Assembly (NCBI RefSeq): GCF_019734885.1
Contig: NZ_JAAXCM010000017.1
Span: 1-38,548, forward strand
Reading direction: 5' to 3'
DNA: 38,548 bases
Origin: Pseudocoprococcus catus
GTDB lineage: Bacteria > Bacillota > Clostridia > Lachnospirales > Lachnospiraceae
Positions 33,103 through 38,548 of the stretch are shown piece by piece. Under the pieces are notes generated by a model. That model did not search any database, was not told where the DNA came from, and saw only the letters and a list, made by a program, of their open reading frames with translations. A program made the position numbers and the translations under genes. The first letter of the stretch is position 1, and every line of letters begins with the position of its first letter.

Positions 33103-33771
33103 ATGGAAAGAAATATAGATTTAAATGAGATTTCAGATGGCCGTTTCTATACAGCCAATGATATGGTCAGGGCAGATTGCCAGGGATGTGAAGGATGTTC
33201 TGTCTGTTGTCACGGAATGGGAAAGTCCATTCTATTGGATCCATTAGATGTCCATAGGATATGTACTTATTTTCGTATTCCGTTTGAAGCGCTGTTGGCG
33301 GACCATGTAGAGTTAAATGTTGTGGACGGAATGATCCTGCCGAATCTCAAGATGGTAGGTGAAGATGAACACTGTATTTTCCTGAACCGGGAGGACAGAT
33401 GTGGTATCCATAAAATCAGACCGGGGTTCTGCCGTCTGTTCCCTTTGGGAAGACTGTATGAGGACAGAAGCTTCAAATACATTCTTCAGACAAAGGAATG
33501 TGTGAAAACGGACCGTCAGAAGATCAAAGTCAGAAAATGGCTGGATATACCGGAATTAGATCAGTATGAGAAGTTTGTCAATGACTGGCACTATTTTCTG
33601 AAGGATGTAGCTGCATCACTGAAGAAAGAAAACGCCAGTGACGGCACCATCAAGCAAATTAATATTTATGTTCTCAAAGAATTTTACATGCGCGGTTTTG
33701 GTGAAGAAGTCAGTTTTTATGCCCAATTTGAGCAAAGATTGAAGGAAGTCAAGGCAGTTTTACTGAAATAG
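33103..33771 (+). CDS. YkgJ-family cysteine cluster protein
   Basis: A 222-aa protein with the CxxC..CC pattern CQGCEGCSVCCHG near residue 30 and further Cys in HCIFLNREDRCGIHKIRPGF and CRLFPLGR, the layout of the UPF0153/YkgJ family that is thought to bind zinc or an Fe-S cluster. The biochemical role is unknown. The start is taken as ATG 33103, with GAGG 8 nt upstream; TTG 33097 is an alternative. The 233 nt before it (32870-33102) show no gene and no clear promoter. A terminator follows. Confidence 0.85.
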   Translation: MERNIDLNEISDGRFYTANDMVRADCQGCEGCSVCCHGMGKSILLDPLDVHRICTYFRIPFEALLADHVELNVVDGMILPNLKMVGEDEHCIFLNREDRCGIHKIRPGFCRLFPLGRLYEDRSFKYILQTKECVKTDRQKIKVRKWLDIPELDQYEKFVNDWHYFLKDVAASLKKENASDGTIKQINIYVLKEFYMRGFGEEVSFYAQFEQRLKEVKAVLLK

Positions 33772-33805
33772 GAAGTAACATTGTGCATATTTATCAAAAT
33801 GAAAT

Positions 33806-33859
33806 AAAATCCTTTCAAAAATTGGTTCTATTCTTGTATTGAAAGGATTTTGTTTTTTT
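33806..33859 (+). terminator. Rho-independent terminator after the YkgJ-type gene
   Basis: AAAATCCTTTCAA (33806-33818) pairs with TTGAAAGGATTTT (33839-33851), followed by TTTTTTT at 33853-33859. Confidence 0.85.
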
Positions 33860-33912
33860 GTTAAAATATAGACGAATTTGAGGATTAAACAATACAAAGG
33901 AGAGAGACGAGC

Positions 33913-34179
33913 ATGAAACAATTCTCGGTAGCAGTGAATAAGATTGAAGATGGCATTCTGCATGTCCGTTCAGCAGGACTGATTATGAAAGAGGCATCAC
34001 AGTTTGCTTCAGATGTTAAAGTGACAAAGGATGAGAAGACAGTCAATGGCAAGGATATTCTGGAATGGATGGGATTAAAGCTTGCAGTTGGTGATGTCAT
34101 CACCGTTAATATTGAGGGACCGGACGAAGAAGCTGCGGCCGACAGCTTTGAAGTATTCCTGAACCGCCAGTTTTCATAA
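33913..34179 (+). CDS. HPr-like phosphocarrier protein with Asp at the Ser46 position
   Basis: An 88-aa protein of the PTS HPr family. HPr passes phosphate from enzyme I to sugar-specific EIIA domains through a histidine. The active-site region reads GILHVRSAGLIMKEAS; His17 and Arg19 correspond to His15 and Arg17, but one residue is inserted and the usual Pro is Ser. The regulatory region reads KTVNGKDILEWMGL in place of KTVNLKSIMGVMSL of Bacillus subtilis, so the HPr-kinase target Ser46 is Asp48. It stands alone between two terminators, not beside ptsI. It is probably a paralogue with a regulatory role. AAAGGAG lies 10-11 nt before ATG 33913. Confidence 0.85.
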   Translation: MKQFSVAVNKIEDGILHVRSAGLIMKEASQFASDVKVTKDEKTVNGKDILEWMGLKLAVGDVITVNIEGPDEEAAADSFEVFLNRQFS

Positions 34180-34197
34180 TTTCATCAACAAAATGCC

Positions 34198-34225
34198 AGC
34201 AGTTCATTATGAGCTGCTTTTTTTG
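34198..34225 (+). terminator. Rho-independent terminator after the HPr-like gene
   Basis: AGCAG (34198-34202) pairs with CTGCT (34214-34218), with TCA/TGA inside, followed by TTTTTTT. It is short but well placed. The next transcript probably starts from a TATAAT at 34284-34289 with a weak TTTAGT 17 nt upstream. Confidence 0.7.
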
Positions 34226-34332
34226 TTGCACAGGAGCGTGCGGCGCATTCTTTTTTGTACTTTAGTGCACTGTTTTTATATGTTATAATAGCATGAGCAG
34301 ATGTAGATTGCAGGTAAATGGAGGGCGTCATC

Positions 34333-35160
34333 ATGAGCACATCCGGTCAGAAGAGAATAGAATCAACAATAGATACAGCCATTGATTGTGACGAAGATGA
34401 AGTGATGGAACTGGCGATGCAGGCAGGCGAACTGCTGCTGGAGAATGGTGCAGAGATTTTCAGGGTGGAAGAAACCATGGATCGCATCTGCAGACATTAC
34501 GGTGTTGAATCGGCCAGTCAGTTTATTTTGATGAATTATATACTGGCAACAGCTGGTGAAGGGCATGGGCACGTGTTTGCAAAGGTACGGCACATACCGG
34601 TGAATGGTTCTCATCTGGATAAAGTGGCAGCGGTGAATCAGCTTTCAAGAGAGATCGCGGAAGGAAAATATACAGTTTCAGAAGCTTATCAGGCATTGGA
34701 GACGATTCGTCGGATGCCGGACAAGAGAAAAAGCGTGCTGATTCTGGCTTCAGGTGTGGCAAGCGGGGCTTTCTGCTGCCTTTTCGGTGGCAATCTGATG
34801 GATTGTCTGGCGGCAGCCATTGCAGGATTTCTGATCTATGTCTATATTCTTTATATCAGCGGCCCGCATTTGTCAAAGATTGTGGGTAATGTGGGCGGCG
34901 GCGCTTTTGTGACACTGGTCTGCAATCTTTTGTATATGGCAGGGATTGGCGATCATCTGAACCTTATGATCATTGGTTCTATGATGCCTTTGGTTCCGGG
35001 AGTTGCTTTTACCATTGCGATCCGGGATGCAGCAGATGGGGATTATATTTCGGGTACTGTGCGGATGATTGATGCACTGCTTGTCTTTATCTGCATCGCT
35101 ATTGGTGTCGGTATGGGAATTGCAGTGTTGAATCCGCTGACAGGAGGTGCTGCCTTATGA
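34333..35160 (+). CDS. ThrE-like threonine/serine exporter, large subunit (DUF1212)
   Basis: The 275-aa protein has an N-terminal cytosolic domain of about 130 residues (ELAMQAGELLLENGAEIFRV, then EETMDRICRHYGVE) followed by about five membrane helices. In the single-chain ThrE of Corynebacterium this part is fused to a second membrane domain; here the second part is a separate gene overlapping by 4 nt (ATGA). Amino acid export is the known role of ThrE; for this split form it is inferred. GGAGG lies about 8 nt before ATG 34333; an ATG at 34318 precedes that site and is less likely. Confidence 0.88.
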   Translation: MSTSGQKRIESTIDTAIDCDEDEVMELAMQAGELLLENGAEIFRVEETMDRICRHYGVESASQFILMNYILATAGEGHGHVFAKVRHIPVNGSHLDKVAAVNQLSREIAEGKYTVSEAYQALETIRRMPDKRKSVLILASGVASGAFCCLFGGNLMDCLAAAIAGFLIYVYILYISGPHLSKIVGNVGGGAFVTLVCNLLYMAGIGDHLNLMIIGSMMPLVPGVAFTIAIRDAADGDYISGTVRMIDALLVFICIAIGVGMGIAVLNPLTGGAAL

Positions 35161-35588
35161 TGATACAGATTATAGCGGCCGTTATAGCCACGGTGGGATT
35201 TTCGGTTTTGTTTGGTGTACCATCGAAGTACTATCCTTATTGCGGTGTCATCGGCGGAGCAGGATGGCTTGTCTACCTGATCGCACTGGAACATTTCAGT
35301 ACGGCAGGGGCCTCTCTGGCGGCAACAATGGTGGTGATTTTTTTGTCCAGACTGGCAGCAGTGCGGAAGAAATGTCCGGTGACCATTTTCCTGATCGCCG
35401 GGATATTTCCACTGGTACCGGGCGCCGGTGTGTATTGGACAGCCTACTACATTGTGACAGACCAGCTGCGGCTGGCGGCCGAGACAGGCTATACGGCAGT
35501 GAAGGTGGCGGTGGCTATCGTGCTGGGGATTGTGTTTATATTTGAACTGCCGCAGGGGTTATTTGTCAGGCTGGCAGGAAATAAGTAA
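35157..35588 (+). CDS. ThrE-like exporter, small subunit (ThrE_2/DUF3815)
   Basis: A 143-aa protein with four to five hydrophobic helices, including GGAGWLVYLIALEHFSTA and IFPLVPGAGVYWTAYYIV. It matches the C-terminal half of ThrE. Its ATG overlaps the TGA of the large subunit gene, so the two are made together and likely form one transporter. nth follows after 48 nt with its own ribosome binding site. Confidence 0.87.
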   Translation: MMIQIIAAVIATVGFSVLFGVPSKYYPYCGVIGGAGWLVYLIALEHFSTAGASLAATMVVIFLSRLAAVRKKCPVTIFLIAGIFPLVPGAGVYWTAYYIVTDQLRLAAETGYTAVKVAVAIVLGIVFIFELPQGLFVRLAGNK

Positions 35589-35636
35589 GAATAAAACTAG
35601 TACATCGTTTTCGAAATAAATTTTGGAGGGTTTGAA

Positions 35637-36269
35637 ATGACGAAAGAAGAATTAACGCTGGAAGTGATCCGGCGTTTGAAAAGTGCCTATCCATTGGCTG
35701 AGTGTACGTTAGATTATGACCAGGCATGGAAGCTGCTGGTCAGTGTACGTCTGGCAGCCCAGTGTACCGATGCCAGAGTGAATGTGGTTGTAGAAGGATT
35801 ATATAAGAAATATCCGGATGTGGCCTCTTTGGCGGCTGCAGATGTGGCAGATATAGAAGAAATTGTCCGTCCATGCGGACTTGGAAAGAGCAAGGCCAGG
35901 GATATCAGTGCCTGCATGAAGATACTTCACGAACAGTATCATGATAAGGTACCGGATGATTTCAATGCACTGCTGAAACTGCCCGGGGTCGGACGAAAGA
36001 GTGCGAATCTGATCATGGGGGATGTCTTCGGCAAACCGGCCATCGTGACAGATACACATTGTATCCGTCTGGTCAACAGGATTGGTATCGTGGACGGCAT
36101 CAAAGATCCGAAAAAGGTGGAGATGGCTTTGTGGAAACTGGTGCCGCCGGAGGAGGGCAGCGACTTCTGCCATCGTCTGGTAGAGCATGGCCGGGAAGTA
36201 TGTACAGCCAGAACGAAGCCATATTGTGATAAATGTTGTCTGGCGGATATTTGTGCTCAGAATATATAA
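35637..36269 (+). CDS. nth: Endonuclease III
   Basis: DNA glycosylase/AP lyase that removes oxidised pyrimidines in base excision repair. The 210-aa protein has the helix-hairpin-helix LPGVGRKSAN with the catalytic Lys121, and the catalytic Asp139 in VTDTHCIRL. The C-terminal 4Fe-4S loop has Cys189, Cys197, Cys200 and Cys206, a C-x7-C-x2-C-x5-C spacing, one residue longer in the first gap than E. coli Nth. GGAGG lies 8-9 nt before ATG 35637. It is probably cotranscribed with the ThrE-like pair. Confidence 0.95.
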   Translation: MTKEELTLEVIRRLKSAYPLAECTLDYDQAWKLLVSVRLAAQCTDARVNVVVEGLYKKYPDVASLAAADVADIEEIVRPCGLGKSKARDISACMKILHEQYHDKVPDDFNALLKLPGVGRKSANLIMGDVFGKPAIVTDTHCIRLVNRIGIVDGIKDPKKVEMALWKLVPPEEGSDFCHRLVEHGREVCTARTKPYCDKCCLADICAQNI

Positions 36270-36369
36270 TAGGGCGGCATCAAGAAAAGTAAAGCGTGAA
36301 GGCTCCGGCCGTAAGGGAAAATGGATAGTATTATGACAGAAAATTGTATATAAGTGGAGATAATAAAAG

Positions 36370-37194
36370 ATGGGGATTGTATTAGGTATAGATATAGGAA
36401 GTTCTGCAACAAAGATTGTTGCCATGGATGAAAGTAAAATAATTTTAAATTCGCTGAAGGTTTCAGCCTCTGACCCGGTGACAGCTATGTACGGTGCCAT
36501 CGGCAAATTACTCTGTGAGGAGAGAATGCAGATTGCAGATGTGGAGGCAGTGATGCTCACCGGCATGGGGGCCAGTTATGTGGAAGGGGATGTCTATGGC
36601 CTTCCAACAACGAAAGTGACGGAATTTGATGCGCTGGGAACAGGCGGCCTCTATCTGACCGGGCTTGAAGAAACGGTTGTGGGCAGCATCGGCACAGGTA
36701 CTGTTTTTGTTTATGCAGGCCCTGAGGGGATTTGGCATATCGGCGGCAGTGCTGTGGGCGGCGGTACACTGGTGGGCCTTTCCTCAAGGCTTTTCGGTAT
36801 CCGTGATGTGGAAGTGATTGCGGATATGGCAGAACAGGGCAATCTGAAGAATGTGGACTGGGGCATTGCAGAACTGAGCAGAGACCAGATGGAGACATTG
36901 CCGGACTATGCCACGTCTTCCAATCTGGGTAAGATGAAGAGTACAGCCACAGATGAGGATGTGGCACTGGGGCTGATGAATATGATTTTCCAGACAGCAG
37001 GAACACTGGCTGTATTTGCCTGCCGCAATGTAAATCTGAAAAGAGCAGTCATCGGCGGTTCCACAGCTACGCTGAATCAGGCCAGAATTATGTTGGGACA
37101 GGTTGGAGAACTATATGATATCAACTTTATCATTCCGAAAGAAGCAGCTTTTATGACTGCAATTGGTGCAGCACTTTTGTTTCAGGCAAAATAG
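36370..37194 (+). CDS. coaW: Type II pantothenate kinase
   Basis: It phosphorylates pantothenate, the first step of coenzyme A synthesis. The 274-aa protein has the ASKHA-fold phosphate 1 loop GIDIGSSATKIV, the catalytic-region Glu in TKVTEFDALGTGG, and GSIGTGTVFVYA plus HIGGSAVGGGTLVGLSSRLF, as in Staphylococcus CoaW (267 aa). The ribosome binding site is AGTGGAG near 36354. It lies 100 nt after nth and just before the IS200/IS605 element. Related BadF/BcrA-type ATPases share the fold, but the glycine-rich segments favour the type II kinase. Confidence 0.88.
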   Translation: MGIVLGIDIGSSATKIVAMDESKIILNSLKVSASDPVTAMYGAIGKLLCEERMQIADVEAVMLTGMGASYVEGDVYGLPTTKVTEFDALGTGGLYLTGLEETVVGSIGTGTVFVYAGPEGIWHIGGSAVGGGTLVGLSSRLFGIRDVEVIADMAEQGNLKNVDWGIAELSRDQMETLPDYATSSNLGKMKSTATDEDVALGLMNMIFQTAGTLAVFACRNVNLKRAVIGGSTATLNQARIMLGQVGELYDINFIIPKEAAFMTAIGAALLFQAK

Positions 37195-37271
37195 TATTTA
37201 ACAAAAGTTAGCAAGAATTCTCCTTCCTCTACAGGTGGGAGATGAATTACAGAAAAAAGAAAATAGAACAC

Positions 37272-37334
37272 TTGTTCCGCGGTGCGAAGTGTGGTATACT
37301 ATAATCAGTCGAAAGGATAGAAAGGACTGATTAT
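37272..37334 (+). promoter_or_regulatory. tnpA promoter and 5'-UTR hairpin over the ribosome binding site
   Basis: TTGTTC (37272-37277) and TATACT (37295-37300) with a 17-nt spacer form the promoter. Directly after it ATAATCAGTC (37301-37310) pairs perfectly with GACTGATTAT (37325-37334), ending at the base before ATG 37335. The ribosome binding site AAAGG lies in the loop and at the stem base. IS200 elements are known to restrict transposase translation with such a leader hairpin. Confidence 0.7.
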
Positions 37335-37742
37335 ATGGACAATATGGATCATAATGTACATTCAGTATATTTGATGTATTATCATCTGATCATGGTTGTA
37401 AAATACCGAAGAAAAGTAATAGATGATCCGATTTCGGAACGTGCAAAAGAGATCTGGGAACGTATTGCACCTGATTATGGAATCACACTGGAAGAATGGA
37501 ATCATGATGTTGATCATGTGCATGTTATGTTTCGGGCACAGCCAAAATCAGAACTCAGTAAATTTATCAATGCGTATAAAAGTGCAAGCAGTCGTTTGTT
37601 AAAAAAGGAATATCCACAGATCAGGGAAAGACTTTGGAAGGAAGCATTCTGGAGTCAAAGTTTCTGCCTGTTGACAGCGGGTGGTGCACCGATTGATGTT
37701 ATCCGTCGTTATATCGAGACGCAGGGAGAGAAAAAAAGATGA
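37335..37742 (+). CDS. tnpA: IS200/IS605 transposase TnpA (HUH, Y1)
   Basis: A 135-aa single-strand DNA transposase that cuts and joins the hairpin ends of the element as a dimer. The HUH motif is His61-Val-His63 in HDVDHVHVMF. The catalytic Tyr126 lies in the helix RRYIETQ, with Gln130 spaced as in TnpA of IS608. The chain is complete. Translation start is ATG 37335, occluded by a leader hairpin. The stop overlaps the tnpB start. Confidence 0.95.
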   Translation: MDNMDHNVHSVYLMYYHLIMVVKYRRKVIDDPISERAKEIWERIAPDYGITLEEWNHDVDHVHVMFRAQPKSELSKFINAYKSASSRLLKKEYPQIRERLWKEAFWSQSFCLLTAGGAPIDVIRRYIETQGEKKR

Positions 37743-38548
37743 ATATAGCTTACCGTTTTCGTATATATCCAAACAGAGAACAGGAAGTCCTGTTCGCCAA
37801 AACATTTGGCTGCTGTCGTTTTTTATATAATCAGATGTTGAATGATAAGATACGGGAATATGAAGCAACGAAAAAAATGCTGCGAAATACACCGGCGATG
37901 TATAAAAAAACATATCCATTTTTGAAAGAAGTGGATTCCCTGGCACTTGCAAATGTGCAGATGCATCTGGAAAAGGCATATAAGAATTTTTTCAGGAATC
38001 CAAAGACTGGCTTTCCAAAATTCAAATCAAAACACAGGAGCCGAAAAAGCTATACGACAAATGTGGTCAATGGAAATATTCAGGTAGAAGATCATCGGAT
38101 AAAACTACCGAAGTTGAAATGGATCCGTATGAAAAAACATCGTGATATTCCAGAAAAATATTGCCTGAAATCTGTAACAATAAGTATGGAACCATCCGGA
38201 AAGTATTATGCAAGTCTATTATATGAAAAATCTGACTGTGAAAACCAAGCAGAAGAATTTGATTATGAAGACGCAAAGATACTGGGAATTGATTATGCAA
38301 TGCATGGAATGGCTGTGTTTTCTGAAGATATACAGAAGGAAAATGAAGGATACTTCAGAAAAAGTGAGGAGCGGCTGGCAAGGGAACAAAGAAAGTTATC
38401 CCATTGCGTGAAAGGAAGCAATAATTATTACCGACAGAAAAAACGTGTTGCATTATGTCACGAAAAAATCCGAAACCAGAGGAAAGATTTCTTACATAAG
38501 CTGAGTTATGAAATGGCAGAGGCATATGATGTTGTTGCAGTTGTACTA
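37739..38548 (+). CDS. tnpB: TnpB RNA-guided nuclease (partial, runs off window)
   Basis: The frame starts at ATG 37739, overlapping the tnpA stop, and is open for 270 codons to the window end without a stop. It begins with MNIAYRFRIYPNREQEVLFA, the typical TnpB N-terminus (tyrosine/arginine pair, then an Asn-rich first helix). It continues with FPKFKSKHRSRKSYTT and reaches the RuvC-I motif with Asp185 in KILGIDYAMHGMAVF. The RuvC-II Glu, the zinc ribbon and RuvC-III lie beyond the window. TnpB is the compact relative of Cas12 guided by omega RNA from the element's right end. No disruption is seen in the visible part. Confidence 0.93.
   Translation, partial: MNIAYRFRIYPNREQEVLFAKTFGCCRFLYNQMLNDKIREYEATKKMLRNTPAMYKKTYPFLKEVDSLALANVQMHLEKAYKNFFRNPKTGFPKFKSKHRSRKSYTTNVVNGNIQVEDHRIKLPKLKWIRMKKHRDIPEKYCLKSVTISMEPSGKYYASLLYEKSDCENQAEEFDYEDAKILGIDYAMHGMAVFSEDIQKENEGYFRKSEERLAREQRKLSHCVKGSNNYYRQKKRVALCHEKIRNQRKDFLHKLSYEMAEAYDVVAVVL

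Larger units (their letters stand above)
37220..38548 (+). mobile_element. IS200/IS605-family element, left part (cut by window end)
   Basis: The element begins near a left-end imperfect hairpin (CTCCTTCCT 37220-37228, AGGTGGGAG 37233-37241, loop CTAC, one T:T mismatch). It carries tnpA and, with a 3-nt overlap, tnpB. The right end lies beyond the window. The exact left cleavage site is not determined; it is likely within the 20-30 nt before the hairpin, so the insertion lies almost directly after the pantothenate kinase gene. Confidence 0.85.

Noticed and set aside
36557-37006. 149-codon minus-strand frame
   Set aside because: Antisense of the pantothenate kinase gene; composition (Pro, His, Ser) is that of a shadow frame.

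Overview
The window looks like a chromosome segment of a Gram-positive, endospore-lineage anaerobe of the class Clostridia, most likely family Lachnospiraceae. The grounds are an orphan Spo0A, T-box leaders before tyrS and aspS, a DUF4364 gene, a yybP-ykoY-type leader, the run rho - rpmE - DUF1385 - prmC - prfA, strong AGGAGG ribosome binding sites, and moderate to low G+C with AT-rich intergenic regions. No species can be named from sequence alone.

Layout. 1-490: right end of an IS200/IS605-type element (tnpB tail and hairpin), a terminator and a fossil response-regulator start. 507-2853: a CPA1-type cation/proton antiporter with two TrkA-C domains and a HAD phosphatase. 2922-4724: tyrS with a Tyr T-box, followed by a large structured 3' element. 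4780-8267: a glycerate module, with cdaR divergent from a type I glycerate kinase and a frameshifted D-2-hydroxyacid dehydrogenase. 8313-12680: an accessory island of broken genes: two small AT-rich ORFs, a truncated secreted protein, a G+C-rich GH3 lipoprotein, a truncated transposase, an unknown fragment and a defective IS3-family element. Similar inverted motifs lie at its two ends. 12711-15250: aspS with a T-box and two copies of a hairpin repeat. 15297-19600: a MATE transporter, spo0A and glgA. 19615-23032: DUF4364, a radical SAM protein, a second copy of the structured 3' element, and gdhA. 23544-28859: rho, rpmE, DUF1385, prmC, prfA. 28863-32869: a Mn2+-type riboswitch and a P-type cation ATPase, convergent with an MBL-fold hydrolase. 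33103-37194: a YkgJ-type protein, an HPr-like protein, a two-part ThrE-like exporter, nth and a type II pantothenate kinase. 37220-38548: left part of an IS200/IS605 element with tnpA and a tnpB cut by the window edge.

How genes work together. Supply of charged tRNA controls tyrS and aspS. The aspS specifier loop appears to read an Asn codon (AAC), and AspRS carries the histidine linked to non-discriminating enzymes, so the leader may sense Asn-tRNA made through Asp-tRNA(Asn). CdaR probably controls the divergent glycerate kinase operon. Spo0A has candidate 0A boxes before its own promoter. The P-type ATPase sits behind a leader that resembles the manganese riboswitch, which suggests Mn2+/Ca2+ export.

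The most interesting observation is a pair of large palindromic elements (2922-3160 and 21399-21583). They share a conserved core, their stems differ by compensatory changes, and each lies 5-7 nt after the stop codon of a minus-strand housekeeping gene (tyrS, gdhA) and runs into a U-rich stretch. This looks like a structured 3'-UTR RNA family. Whether it is already catalogued cannot be judged here.
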